Assembly: GCA_964529005.1 (NCBI GenBank)
Contig: CAZGUH010000009.1
Span: 1-64,000, forward strand
Source: CAZGUH01 sp964529005
Lineage (GTDB): Bacteria; Actinomycetota; Acidimicrobiia; Acidimicrobiales; Ilumatobacteraceae
Reading direction: 5' to 3'
Length of the DNA stretch: 64,000 nt
Positions 8,886 to 17,141 of the stretch are shown here, piece by piece. Below the pieces are notes generated by a model that made no database searches, had not been told where the DNA came from, and saw nothing but the letters and a program-made list of their open reading frames with translations. The position numbers and the translations under genes were made by a program. How positions within the stretch are numbered: the stretch's first letter is position 1; each line of letters begins with the position of its first letter.

Positions 8886-10361
8886 TCAGCCGACGCCCGG
8901 CCCGAACCACGTTGCCAGCGCCCGCGGCAGCTCGGGGTCCGTCACCTCCCCCGCCCAGGCGACGTAGCCGTCGGGCCGGATGAGCACCGCCGCAGGGGCG
9001 TCGACCTCGCCGATGACCGGCAGCTCCCACGCACCGCTGTAGCGGGCGCGCACGAGCCGGACCCGATCGGACCACGGCCCGATGTCGAAGCCACCGGCGG
9101 CGCCGAGATCGAGCAGCACCGGTCGGGCCGCGTGCAGCAGCCGGAACACCCGCGCCGGGCCATCGCCGGTGTCCACGTCGAGGTCGGGCATGCGCCGCCC
9201 GACCAGCGGGTGGCCGTCTCCGATCTCGTAGCGGATGTCGAGCCCGGAGATCATCCCGGCGATGCGTCGCCGGGGCTCGTCGAGAGCCAACAGGCCGCCC
9301 ATCATCTCCCGCAGGGCGTCGTGGCGCTCGTCCGGGCGGGCCAGCGCCACCTGCGCCATCGTGTTGTGCAGCACGCGCGCTCCGACCGGATGCCGTTCGG
9401 CGTGGTAGGTGTCGAGCAAGCTCTCGGGTGACGTCCGGCGGACCACCTGGGCCAGCTTCCACCCGAGGTTGACCGCGTCCTGCACCCCGGTGTTGAGGCC
9501 CTGCCCTCCCTGGGGCGGATGCACGTGCGCCGCATCGCCAGCCAGCAGCACACGGCCGCTGCGATATGCGACGGCCTGGCGCGTCACGTCCGTGAAGCGC
9601 GATAGCCAGCTCGCGTCGCGCACCCCGAAGTCCGTGCCGTAGACGGAGATCAGCGCGGCACGCAGGTCGTCCATGGTCGGCTCGCTCTCGTGCTCGACCT
9701 CGCGTTCGGTGAGCACCACGTGGATCGGCTCGCCGGGCGCTCTGCGACCGATGGCGTGGGCGCCGACGCTGTCGCGGCGGATGCCGAACTCCGGCTCCTC
9801 GTCCATCTCGACCTCTGCGATCATCCAGCTGGTCGACGCGTCGAGGCCGACGAAGTCGATTCCCGCCGCCTTGCGCACGACGCTGCGCCCGCCGTCGCAC
9901 CCGACGACGTACCGGGCGCGACGCGTCGAGCCGTCGGACAGTTCAACGTCGACGCCGTTTGCGTCCTGCACGACGCCGACGACCTCGCAGCCGCGATGGA
10001 CCGCCACGCCGAGCTCGTCGACCCACGCCGCCATGATCTGTTCGAACTCGCTCTGCCACAGCGCCAGGCCCTTGTCGCGCGTCGGAAGGTCGCTGACGTC
10101 GAGCGTGATCAGCGCGAAGCCGAGGGCCTGCATCGCTTCTCCCGCCGAGAGGAACCGATCCGCGACGCCGCGTTGATCGAGCACTTCGATCGTGCGCGCG
10201 TGGAGACCGCCGGCGCGCGACCCGCCGAGGTCCTGATTCGTCCGCCGTTCGACGACCGCGGCGTCGATCCCGGCGATCGCCAGCTCGGCGGCCAGCATCA
10301 TCCCCGTCGGTCCGCCGCCGGCGATCACCACGTCGTGCTCGGTCTCGATTCGTGCGCCCAT
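8886..10361 (-). CDS. FAD-dependent aromatic monooxygenase
   Basis: A 491-residue flavoprotein hydroxylase of the PheA/RdmE (UbiH-like) type. The dinucleotide fold is seen at residues 9-40 (VVIAGGGPTGMMLAAEL, followed by VVERR). The DG motif is VVGCDGGRSVVRKAAG near 160, and the FAD ribose-binding GD motif is VLLAGDAAHVHPP near 270, followed by GQGLNTGVQDAVNL. A thioredoxin-like C-terminal part (about 370-491) matches PgaE/MhqA-type enzymes. These use NAD(P)H and O2 to hydroxylate aromatic or polyketide substrates. Stand-alone gene with a palindrome in its promoter region. Substrate unknown. Confidence 0.85.
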   Translation of the reverse strand: MGARIETEHDVVIAGGGPTGMMLAAELAIAGIDAAVVERRTNQDLGGSRAGGLHARTIEVLDQRGVADRFLSAGEAMQALGFALITLDVSDLPTRDKGLALWQSEFEQIMAAWVDELGVAVHRGCEVVGVVQDANGVDVELSDGSTRRARYVVGCDGGRSVVRKAAGIDFVGLDASTSWMIAEVEMDEEPEFGIRRDSVGAHAIGRRAPGEPIHVVLTEREVEHESEPTMDDLRAALISVYGTDFGVRDASWLSRFTDVTRQAVAYRSGRVLLAGDAAHVHPPQGGQGLNTGVQDAVNLGWKLAQVVRRTSPESLLDTYHAERHPVGARVLHNTMAQVALARPDERHDALREMMGGLLALDEPRRRIAGMISGLDIRYEIGDGHPLVGRRMPDLDVDTGDGPARVFRLLHAARPVLLDLGAAGGFDIGPWSDRVRLVRARYSGAWELPVIGEVDAPAAVLIRPDGYVAWAGEVTDPELPRALATWFGPGVG

Positions 10362-10414
10362 GTGCCACCCTCCCCGCGTCCCGCAGCGGGATCACGACCG
10401 GTCGAGTGAACCCA

Positions 10415-10427
10415 CAAACGGCGTTTG
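10415..10427. promoter_or_regulatory. 13-bp palindrome upstream of the monooxygenase
   Basis: CAAACG and CGTTTG flank a single central G, 54-66 bp upstream of the monooxygenase start. The palindrome falls in the spacer of a possible minus-strand promoter (TTGATG, 17 bp, TTCACT). The size and symmetry suit a TetR or MarR operator, but no such regulator is encoded next to it. Confidence 0.35.
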
Positions 10428-10473
10428 CATCAAGACCCCCACCTGGGCGTATGGTGAAGGTGGCGGGGGAAGA

Positions 10474-10605
10474 TCACGCCGGTTCGTTCGGCTCGTTCAC
10501 CTCCGGCGCCTCGGTGTCGTCGACGTCGGCGCCCGGCGCGTCGGGGTCGGCAATGCGGGTGCGCTCCGGATCGCGCTGGTCCTCGTGCGGGTGGTCGTCG
10601 CTCAT
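10474..10605 (-). CDS. Small acidic protein at end of iron ABC operon
   Basis: A 43-residue, highly acidic, proline-rich peptide beginning MSDDHPHEDQRDPE and ending in NEPNEPA. It has no hydrophobic segment and no cysteine. Its ATG overlaps the TGA of the ABC ATPase gene (ATGA), the same coupling seen throughout this operon, and that is the main reason to believe it. Asp, Glu and His make up about 40 percent of the residues, so metal binding is conceivable. I do not recognise a family. Confidence 0.5.
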   Translation of the reverse strand: MSDDHPHEDQRDPERTRIADPDAPGADVDDTEAPEVNEPNEPA

Positions 10606-11459
10606 GAACACGCGCGTTGCCCGGACACCGCGAGTTGAAACATCTCGGCGCCGGCGCATGCAGTGGCGCGATGCCGGCCGCGCGGGATCACGAGCGGCGC
10701 GCCCGACAACGGGTCGGCGACCACGACGCTGTCCAGGCCGAACACGGCGCGCACCAGCTCGGACGAGATCACGTCCGCCGGGCGCCCGGCCGCGTGCACC
10801 CGACCGGCACGCAGCGCGACGAGCTCGTCGGCGTACCGAGCCGCGAGGTTGAGGTCGTGCAGGACCATCACGATCGTGGCGCCGCGCTCGCGGTTCAGGT
10901 CGACGAGCAGATCGAGCACGTCGACCTGATGCGCGACGTCGAGGAAGCTCGTCGGCTCGTCGAGCAGGAGGATGTCGGTCTCCTGGGCGAGCGCCATGGC
11001 GATCCACACCCGCTGGCGTTGGCCCCCGGACAGCTCGTCGACCGACCTGTCGGCGAGCTCGCTCGTCCCGGTCGCCTCCAGCGCGGCCGCGACCGCCTCG
11101 TGATCGCGCCGCGTCCACGGAGACAGCGCCCGCTGATGGGGGTGGCGGCCGCGGCCGACGAGCTCGCAGACCGCGATGCCGTCGGGCGCGATCGGGTTCT
11201 GCGGCAGCAGCCCGAGGATCCGCGCGACCTCCTTCGACGGGCGCTCGTGCAGCTCCTTGCCGTCGAGCACGACGGCGCCCGATCTCGGGGCGAGCAGCCG
11301 CGCCAGCGCGCGCAGCAACGTCGACTTCCCGCACCCGTTGGCGCCGACGATCGCCGTGATGCGACCTGGCGCGACGGAGAAGTCGAGCGCGTCGACGACC
11401 ATGCGATCGCCGTAGCCGAGCGTGACGGCGTGTGCCGCGAGATGGTGCGGTCCGGTCAC
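10602..11459 (-). CDS. Iron-siderophore ABC transporter ATPase
   Basis: A 285-residue FecE/FepC-type ATPase that powers uptake of a ferric siderophore or related chelate. Walker A is VGANGCGKST (near residue 37), the signature is ELSGGQRQR (near 144), Walker B is DILLLDEPTS, and the H-loop is VMVLHDLN. The start is a GTG that overlaps the stop of the upstream permease (GTGA), with GGAGG 7 nt before it. A longer frame upstream is only an out-of-frame shadow of the permease. Last of the four transporter genes before the small acidic ORF. Confidence 0.92.
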   Translation of the reverse strand: MTGPHHLAAHAVTLGYGDRMVVDALDFSVAPGRITAIVGANGCGKSTLLRALARLLAPRSGAVVLDGKELHERPSKEVARILGLLPQNPIAPDGIAVCELVGRGRHPHQRALSPWTRRDHEAVAAALEATGTSELADRSVDELSGGQRQRVWIAMALAQETDILLLDEPTSFLDVAHQVDVLDLLVDLNRERGATIVMVLHDLNLAARYADELVALRAGRVHAAGRPADVISSELVRAVFGLDSVVVADPLSGAPLVIPRGRHRATACAGAEMFQLAVSGQRACS

Positions 11460-12481
11460 AGCGAACCTCCGGAGCGGTTGACCTTGATCAGCAGAGCGAG
11501 GAGATACGGCGCGCCGAGCACGCCGGTCACGACGCCGACGGGATAGCGGTGGACGAAGACGTTCTGCCCGATGAGATCTGCGCCGAGCACGAGCGATGCG
11601 CCGACGAGACCCGACGGGATCGCGAGCGCCGCGCCGGAGCCGACCAGGCGCGCTGCGATCGGACCGGACATGAAGGCGACGAAGGCGATCGGCCCCGCGG
11701 ACGCGGTGGCGAACGCCAGCAGCGCGACCGCGGCGAGCATCAGCTGCACTCGCGTGCGGCCGACGCCGACACCGAGCGACGCCGCGGACTCGTCGCCGAG
11801 GCGCAGCACACCGAGGTCGCGGCCGCGCAGCAAGACCGTCGTGGCGAAGATCGCGGTGACGATCGCGAGCGGCGTCACGCGTTGCCACGTGGCGCCGTTG
11901 AGGCTGCCGCTCAGCCAGCGCATCGCCGTCTGGAGATCCCACGCCGCGGCGCGCGACAGCACATACGACACGACGCTCTGGAGCGTGGCCGTCAGGCCGA
12001 CCCCGATCAGCACGAGCCGTGATCCGGAGAAGCCGCCACGGCTGGAGAGCACGTACATCAGCAACGCGGTGAGCAGCGCGCCGCCGAGCGCCATCAGCGA
12101 CACGGCGGTCTCGCCGAAGGAGAAGACGACGATGCCCACGACGGCGGCCGCGCACGCGCCGGAGTTGATGCCGATGATGTCGGGCGAGGCGAGCGGGTTG
12201 CGCAGCATCGTCTGGAACGTGACACCGGCGACGCCGAAGCACGCGCCGGACAGCAGGCCCAGCGTGGCGCGCGGCAAGCGCAGCTGGCCGACGGTGAACG
12301 ACGCCCCGACCACCTCGCGTCCGGCGATCACGCGCATCACGTCACCCAGCCCGTAGACGGTGTTGCCGATCATCAGCGTGAGCGCGAACAGCACGGCGAC
12401 CACGGCGGCGAGTGACACCGACACGATGGCCCGGCGACGCATGCGCGCCCGGCGGCCGGCGATGACGGCGGAGACGATCAC
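11456..12481 (-). CDS. FecCD-family iron ABC permease (second)
   Basis: A 341-residue polytopic permease of the FecCD/BtuC family, with about nine to ten hydrophobic segments after an Arg-rich N-terminus. The family motifs LRLPRATLGLLSGA, TMLRNPLASPDIIGI and, near the end, GADLIGQN are present. It pairs with the permease upstream as a heterodimer. The GTG start overlaps the stop of that gene (GTGA), and its own stop overlaps the ATPase start, so the operon is fully coupled. Confidence 0.92.
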   Translation of the reverse strand: MIVSAVIAGRRARMRRRAIVSVSLAAVVAVLFALTLMIGNTVYGLGDVMRVIAGREVVGASFTVGQLRLPRATLGLLSGACFGVAGVTFQTMLRNPLASPDIIGINSGACAAAVVGIVVFSFGETAVSLMALGGALLTALLMYVLSSRGGFSGSRLVLIGVGLTATLQSVVSYVLSRAAAWDLQTAMRWLSGSLNGATWQRVTPLAIVTAIFATTVLLRGRDLGVLRLGDESAASLGVGVGRTRVQLMLAAVALLAFATASAGPIAFVAFMSGPIAARLVGSGAALAIPSGLVGASLVLGADLIGQNVFVHRYPVGVVTGVLGAPYLLALLIKVNRSGGSL

Positions 12482-13521
12482 AGCGCGCGCACCTTCTGTC
12501 GGCGCACGACCCAGATCAGGATCGGCGCGCCGATGACGGCGGTGACGATCCCGACCTCGATCTCGCGCGGCCGGGCGACGACGCGGCCGACGACGTCCGC
12601 TGCGACCAGCAGGCCTGCGCCGCCGACGGCGCAGAACGGCAGCAGCCACCGATGGTCGCTGCCGACCACAGGCCGGAACACGTGCGGCACGACGAGGCCG
12701 ACGAACGCGATCGGCCCCGCGATCGACGTCGCCACACCGCACAGCACGACCGCGCCGGCGCCGCACATCAGCCGCGTCCGCCCGACGTTGGCGCCGAGGC
12801 CGGCGGCGACGTCGTCGCCGAGCGCGAGCGAGTTCATGCCGCGCGCGTGGCACATGCAGATGAACAGGCCCACCGCGAGGAACGGCGCAGTGACGCCGAT
12901 GCGATCCCACGTCGCCCCGCCGACGCCGCCGATCTGCCAGAAGCGGAACGTGAACAACACGTCGACGCGCGGCAACAGGATGGCGTTGACGAGCGAGCTG
13001 GACGCTGCCGACGTCGCCGCGCCGGCGAGCGCGAGCTTGAGCGGCGTGGCGCCGCCGCGGCCGAGCGAACCGACCGCGTAGACGAAGACCGACGCGATCG
13101 TGGCGCCGATGACCGCCGCGGCGACGTACGCGTACGGGTCGGAGATCCCGGCGTAGGCGATGCCGACGACGACCGCGAGCGCGGCGCCGTTCGAGATGCC
13201 GAGGATGCCGGGTTCGGCGAGCGGATTGCGCGTGACCGCTTGCATCGTCGCCCCCGACACCGCCAGAGCGGCGCCGACCAGGAGCGCCAGCACGGTGCGC
13301 GGCACACGCTTGCGCACCGCGGCCTGCGCGATGCCGTCGCTGTGGCCACGAAACGCATCGATCACCTCGCCGAACGCGACCTCACGTGCGCCGAAGGCGA
13401 CGGAGACGACGAACAGCACCGCCAACGCGCCGACCCCCACGGCCAGCCAGGCGAGGCGGGCGCGCGCCGAGCGCCGCCGCACAGCGGCGCCCGGCATCGC
13501 GACGTCGACGACCGCGCTCAC
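12478..13521 (-). CDS. FecCD-family iron ABC permease (first)
   Basis: A 347-residue membrane permease of the FecCD family. It has an N-terminal cytoplasmic stretch rich in Arg, then hydrophobic segments from residue 25 on. Family motifs include KRVPRTVLALLVGAALAVSG, TRNPLAEPGILGISNGA, and GPIAFVGLVVPHVFR, which is the EAA-like coupling region contacting the ATPase. The GTG start overlaps the stop of the substrate-binding protein gene (GTGA). Confidence 0.92.
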   Translation of the reverse strand: MSAVVDVAMPGAAVRRRSARARLAWLAVGVGALAVLFVVSVAFGAREVAFGEVIDAFRGHSDGIAQAAVRKRVPRTVLALLVGAALAVSGATMQAVTRNPLAEPGILGISNGAALAVVVGIAYAGISDPYAYVAAAVIGATIASVFVYAVGSLGRGGATPLKLALAGAATSAASSSLVNAILLPRVDVLFTFRFWQIGGVGGATWDRIGVTAPFLAVGLFICMCHARGMNSLALGDDVAAGLGANVGRTRLMCGAGAVVLCGVATSIAGPIAFVGLVVPHVFRPVVGSDHRWLLPFCAVGGAGLLVAADVVGRVVARPREIEVGIVTAVIGAPILIWVVRRQKVRAL

Positions 13522-14618
13522 CCGGCGGGGTGGATGCCGGAGCTCAGCAGTGCGAAGTAGTCGTCGATCCCCCAACCGATCGACAGCGGCGACGGGTTCG
13601 CCGAGGCGGCGAGCGGCGTCGAGTTCTCCAAGATCGCGATCGAGCCGTTCGCGACAGCGGGGATCTTCGACAGCAGCGGATCGGCTTGCAGGGCGGCGAT
13701 CAGCGACCCGTCGGGCTCGCCATAGGTCACGAACACGTCGACGTCGGCGAAGCGGTCGGCGAGCTCGGAGCTGACCTCCACGTAGAACTCGTTCGTCCCT
13801 GCGGATTCCTCGTCGACGATCGAGGGCATCGGCAGGCCGACGCTGGCGAGGAATCCGGGGCGGGTGTCGTGGCTGGTGTAGAACCCGACCTTGCTCAGGT
13901 CGGTGGGATCGATGAACGCGAACAGCACCTTCTTGCCGTCGAGCTCGCCATGGCGTGCCAGCGCCGCGCCCACCGTCTCGTCGAGCTGCTCGATCAGCTC
14001 CTCGCCCTCGCCGGCGAGGCCGAGCGCCGTGGCGTTCATCCGGATCATGTCCTGCACCGACGTGGCCCAGGCGACGTCCGGGTAGGCGACGACGGGAGCG
14101 ATCGCCGACAGCGTGTCGTACTCCTCTCGCGTGATCCCCGAATACGACGCCAGGATCACGTCGGGCCGTGTGTCGGCGACCGCTTCGAAGTCGATGCCGT
14201 CGGTCTCGTCGAACAGCACTGGTGTCTCGGCCCCGAGCTCGACGAGCGCGTCCTCCACCCAGGGCAGGACGCCGTCGCCGTCGTCGTCGCCCCACGACGC
14301 CGCGGCCATGCCGACCGGCACGACACCGAGCGCGAGCGGAACCTCATGGTTCGCCCAGGCGACGGTGGCGACACGCTCGGGACGTCGCTCGATGGTCGTC
14401 GACCCGTAGACGTGCTCGATCGTCACGGGGAACGCCCCTGCCTCGGGCTGCGCCGTCGATCCGGCGCCCTCGGCGGCGTCGGTGCTGGCGGCGGCCGGCG
14501 GAGTCGACGAGCTCGATGCTTCGCCGGCATCGTCGGAGTCGCCGCATGCGGCGAGCGCCAGGACGGCGATCGAGACGGCCGCAGATGCGGCGAGGCGGAC
14601 GGTTCTCGTGAGGTGCAT
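13518..14618 (-). CDS. Iron-siderophore substrate-binding lipoprotein
   Basis: A 366-residue periplasmic-binding protein of the FecB/FepB class. The lipoprotein signal is clear: basic start, hydrophobic run, then the lipobox LALAAC with Cys near residue 24, followed by an acidic and Ser/Thr-rich linker. The body has the family elements VYGSTTIERRPERV and RPDVILASYSGI. The start is taken at the ATG with GGAG 8 nt upstream; a GTG eight codons earlier is possible but has no such site. First gene of a four-gene coupled importer operon, with an iron-box-like palindrome about 55 bp upstream of the start. Confidence 0.92.
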   Translation of the reverse strand: MHLTRTVRLAASAAVSIAVLALAACGDSDDAGEASSSSTPPAAASTDAAEGAGSTAQPEAGAFPVTIEHVYGSTTIERRPERVATVAWANHEVPLALGVVPVGMAAASWGDDDGDGVLPWVEDALVELGAETPVLFDETDGIDFEAVADTRPDVILASYSGITREEYDTLSAIAPVVAYPDVAWATSVQDMIRMNATALGLAGEGEELIEQLDETVGAALARHGELDGKKVLFAFIDPTDLSKVGFYTSHDTRPGFLASVGLPMPSIVDEESAGTNEFYVEVSSELADRFADVDVFVTYGEPDGSLIAALQADPLLSKIPAVANGSIAILENSTPLAASANPSPLSIGWGIDDYFALLSSGIHPAG

Positions 14619-14671
14619 GAGACGCTCCGTTCGAAGGTTCACGTGCCGTCAGCGACCGACGTTGACGGATG

Positions 14672-14685
14672 TTAGGTGACCCTAA
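14672..14685. promoter_or_regulatory. IdeR/DtxR-type iron box
   Basis: TTAGG and CCTAA flank TGAC, and the sequence runs on into TAAA. This matches most of the actinobacterial DtxR/IdeR operator (TTAGGTTAGCCTAACCTAA). It lies 54-67 bp upstream of the iron importer operon, where an iron-dependent repressor would be expected. Confidence 0.65.
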
Positions 14686-14703
14686 TAAACAGCGTGAGCT
14701 ACT

Positions 14704-15036
14704 TCAAACGGATGGCATGCACCTGGCCATCCGAAGCGCCCTGCGAGCCGTGCGACCGCTGGGCCGTGTGCCGATCTTCGTTGTGCGCGACGGCGCCGAC
14801 TCCCACGAGCGGTGGTCGCGCGCCCGGTACGGGGACGGTGTCTCGCCGACGATCTCGGTGAACCGCCCGCTGAACGAGCCCAGCGACGTGCAGCCGACCG
14901 TCGCACACGCCTCGGTGACCGACATGCCCTGGCGGAGCAGCGCCCTGGCCCGCTCGATCCGTCGCGTCACGAGATCGGCGTACGGCTCCTCGGGCATGAC
15001 CGCCGCGCTCTCGCCGACTCGGCGGAAGGCACGCAC
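14704..15036 (-). CDS. AraC-type HTH protein, N-terminally short
   Basis: A 110-residue product with a clear C-terminal AraC half: TRRIERARALLRQGMSVTEA followed by CTSLGSFSGRFTEIVGETP (about residues 25-73). Small actinobacterial AraC proteins normally have a complete first helix-turn-helix before this. Here only AFRRVGES is left of it, and the open frame upstream meets a stop at 15088 with no better start. It is either a truncated remnant or a single-HTH protein. Its upstream part overlaps the promoter of the divergent Cys-rich gene. A basic tail follows the domain. Confidence 0.45.
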   Translation of the reverse strand: MRAFRRVGESAAVMPEEPYADLVTRRIERARALLRQGMSVTEACATVGCTSLGSFSGRFTEIVGETPSPYRARDHRSWESAPSRTTKIGTRPSGRTARRALRMARCMPSV

Positions 15037-15046
15037 GCCGATCGGG

Positions 15047-15052
15047 TATGAG
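15047..15052 (+). promoter_or_regulatory. -10 box of the metallothionein-like gene
   Basis: TATGAG ends 7 nt before the ATG at 15060. The match to the leaderless geometry of other local genes supports both the promoter and the chosen start. Confidence 0.35.
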
Positions 15053-15059
15053 TCCGCAC

Positions 15060-15215
15060 ATGGACATGAACCAAGCAGGCACGACGCTCACCTGCACCAA
15101 CGACGACTGCCCGTGCGAGCTCCAGATCCTCACGCCGTGCCCGCACGGCAGCAGCTACACGTGCGCGTGCGGTCACGCGATGGAGCCGGTGCCGCCGGAC
15201 ACGGGCGGCGCCTGA
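15060..15215 (+). CDS. Metallothionein-like Cys-rich peptide
   Basis: A 51-residue peptide with six Cys and two His in a compact pattern: TCTNDDCPCEL, then TPCPHGSSYTCACGHAM. The CxxxxCxC...YxCxCGH arrangement resembles bacterial metallothioneins (C.H..C.C ... YCC..CA.GH), which bind zinc, copper or cadmium in the cytosol, although the last cluster is spaced differently. The start is set by a -10-like TATGAG 7 nt upstream, giving a leaderless message; an in-frame ATG at 15048 would overlap that box. The last 43 bp overlap the convergent deacylase gene. The protein is too short for a firm family call. Confidence 0.5.
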   Translation: MDMNQAGTTLTCTNDDCPCELQILTPCPHGSSYTCACGHAMEPVPPDTGGA

Positions 15216-15718
15216 GGGACCGGCTCGGATCGGGGCACGGCGAGGGCGGAGACGACCTCGACCGTCGGGACCTTGAGCAGTTCGGCGGGGTCGAGCAGGA
15301 GCTTCGACGATCGGCTGCCGCCGCCGAGGACGACGCGCCGGCGCGCCATCACCGCGGCGTCGACCCACACCGGCATGTCGTCCGACAGCCCGATCGCCGT
15401 GACGCCCCCGATCGACATGCCGGTGCGCGCGATCGTGACGTCGGCGCCGGCGAAGCTCGCCTTCTTCACGCCCAGCCGCCGGCGCACGAGGCCGTTCACG
15501 TCGAGACGGGTCGAAGCGAGCGCCACGCATGCCGCGTACACCGGCGGATCTGCCTTGCCGACGACCACGATGGTGTTCGCCGACTCGTCCAGCGCGAACC
15601 CGTAGTGCGCGCAGAACGCCGACGTGTCGGCGAGATCGGGGTCGCACGGGATCAGCTCGTGCACGATGCCGAACCGCGACAGCCCCTCGAGCACGAGCGC
15701 GTGGGCCGCGTCGGTCAC
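15173..15718 (-). CDS. YbaK/ProX-type aminoacyl-tRNA deacylase
   Basis: A 181-residue YbaK/EbsC-domain protein that hydrolyses mischarged tRNAs (Cys- or Ala-tRNAPro in known members). Family features are TIVVVGKAD (the lysine of the substrate pocket), VKKASFAGAD, and the glycine-rich GMSIGGVTAIGLS followed by VVLGGGSRSSKL. The start is a GTG that overlaps the stop of the helicase gene (GTGA), so the two are translationally coupled. The last residues, from about 165, form a proline-rich tail. Confidence 0.85.
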   Translation of the reverse strand: MTDAAHALVLEGLSRFGIVHELIPCDPDLADTSAFCAHYGFALDESANTIVVVGKADPPVYAACVALASTRLDVNGLVRRRLGVKKASFAGADVTIARTGMSIGGVTAIGLSDDMPVWVDAAVMARRRVVLGGGSRSSKLLLDPAELLKVPTVEVVSALAVPRSEPVPQAPPVSGGTGSIA

Positions 15719-17022
15719 TTCGTGCCGACCTGCTGCGCGAGGTCGCCGAACTCGCTGAGGTTCCGCAGGCGACGGTCGTTGGAGAAGATCTCGATCGGGT
15801 CGTGGGGCTCCATGCGCAGCGCGCGCTGGACGATGCGGCACGTCGTGTGCTGGTTGTATTCGGCGAGCGTCACCGCCCACCCGTCGCGCCCCGCGCGCGC
15901 TGTCCGGCCGCTGCGATGCAGGTAGGCCTTGGCATCCATCGCAGGCTCGTAGTGCACGACGATGCCCACGTCGTCGATGTCGATGCCACGCGCGGCGACA
16001 TCGGTGGCCACCAGCACGGCGAGGTCGCCGTTGGCGAACCGGCGCAGTGCCCGCTCGCGTGCGGCCTGCGGCAGGTCGCCGTGGATCGCCGCGGCGTTGA
16101 CGCCGAGCTCGACGAGTGCGTTGGCGGCCTTGTCGCAGACGCGCTTGGTGCCGCAGAACACGACGGTGCGACCGGCGCCGGAGGCGAGCGCGGCGACCAC
16201 GCGGTTCTTGTCCATGTGGTGCACGCCGAGGAAGAGGTGCCGCATCGTGCCGACAGCGTCGGTCGGCGCGTCGATCGCGACCTCGACCGGGTTCTTCAGG
16301 TACCGGCGGACGAGGTGGCCGACGTCTCCGTCGAGCGTCGCCGAGAACAGCATCGTCTGGTGCTCGCCCGTGACGTGACGCAGGATCCACTCGACCTGCG
16401 GCGTGAACCCGTCGTCGGCCATGCGGTCGGCTTCGTCGACGACGACCACCTGCACCTCGTCGAGGAACACCTGCTCGGCCTTCATCAAGTCGATCAGGCG
16501 CAACGGCGTCGCCACGACCACGTCGACCCCGTCGTCGAGCGCATCGATCTGGTCGAGACGGGACGCGCCTCCGTAGACCGGCTCGACGCGATGGCCACAG
16601 CCTCTGGCGACCGGGCCGAGCACGTCGGCGACCTGCGCCGCCAGCTCACGGGTCGGGACGAGGACGAGCCCGTGGGGGCGGCGCGGCTCGGCCTCGGCGT
16701 CGATGCGGGCCAGCAGCGGTACCCCGAAGGCCAGCGTCTTGCCGCTTCCGGTGCGGGCGCGGCCGCAGACGTCGTGGCCTTCGAGAGCGACAGGGATGGC
16801 GCGGGTCTGGATGGCGAACGGCGCTGAGAACCCGGCGGCGGCGAGCCCGGCGTCGACCTCGGGCGGCACGCCCAACTCGGCGAAGCCGGTCGGCGTCTCG
16901 ACGGGCGGGCGTTCGATGCCGGTGAGAGGAGTTCGGGTGACCCGCTCTGCGGCGGTGTGCCGGCGGGGGCGACGGCGCCGAACGCCGCGCGAAGGCCCCT
17001 TGCGGGACATTGGTTCTGACAT
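15715..17022 (-). CDS. DEAD-box ATP-dependent RNA helicase
   Basis: A 435-residue RNA helicase. Visible motifs are the Q-motif region with FAIQTRAIP, motif I ARTGSGKT, Ia PTRELAAQV, Ib VVATPLRLIDL, motif II VDEAD, motif III SATL, motif IV VVFCGTKR, motif V VATDVAARGID and motif VI HRSGRTARAG. An Arg-rich N-terminal extension (residues 1-45) is likely for RNA binding, and there is no long C-terminal tail. The ATG at 17022 is chosen because GGGGG lies 5 nt upstream; a longer frame lacks such a site. It is coupled to the deacylase gene downstream. Confidence 0.92.
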   Translation of the reverse strand: MSEPMSRKGPSRGVRRRRPRRHTAAERVTRTPLTGIERPPVETPTGFAELGVPPEVDAGLAAAGFSAPFAIQTRAIPVALEGHDVCGRARTGSGKTLAFGVPLLARIDAEAEPRRPHGLVLVPTRELAAQVADVLGPVARGCGHRVEPVYGGASRLDQIDALDDGVDVVVATPLRLIDLMKAEQVFLDEVQVVVVDEADRMADDGFTPQVEWILRHVTGEHQTMLFSATLDGDVGHLVRRYLKNPVEVAIDAPTDAVGTMRHLFLGVHHMDKNRVVAALASGAGRTVVFCGTKRVCDKAANALVELGVNAAAIHGDLPQAARERALRRFANGDLAVLVATDVAARGIDIDDVGIVVHYEPAMDAKAYLHRSGRTARAGRDGWAVTLAEYNQHTTCRIVQRALRMEPHDPIEIFSNDRRLRNLSEFGDLAQQVGTK

Positions 17023-17141
17023 GAGAACCCCCAGCGTATCGACCAAGACCCCGGCTCGCCCGCCTAGGGTCGGCAGGCGATGACGCATCGGCACGAGATC
17101 GACCAGCGCACGCCGCGGCGACCGGCCGCGGATCCGACGTG

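Noticed and set aside
14669..15925. Plus-strand 418-codon frame covering the iron box to the deacylase
   Set aside because: It runs antisense through the AraC HTH and the deacylase, whose domains are clear, and starts inside the iron box.
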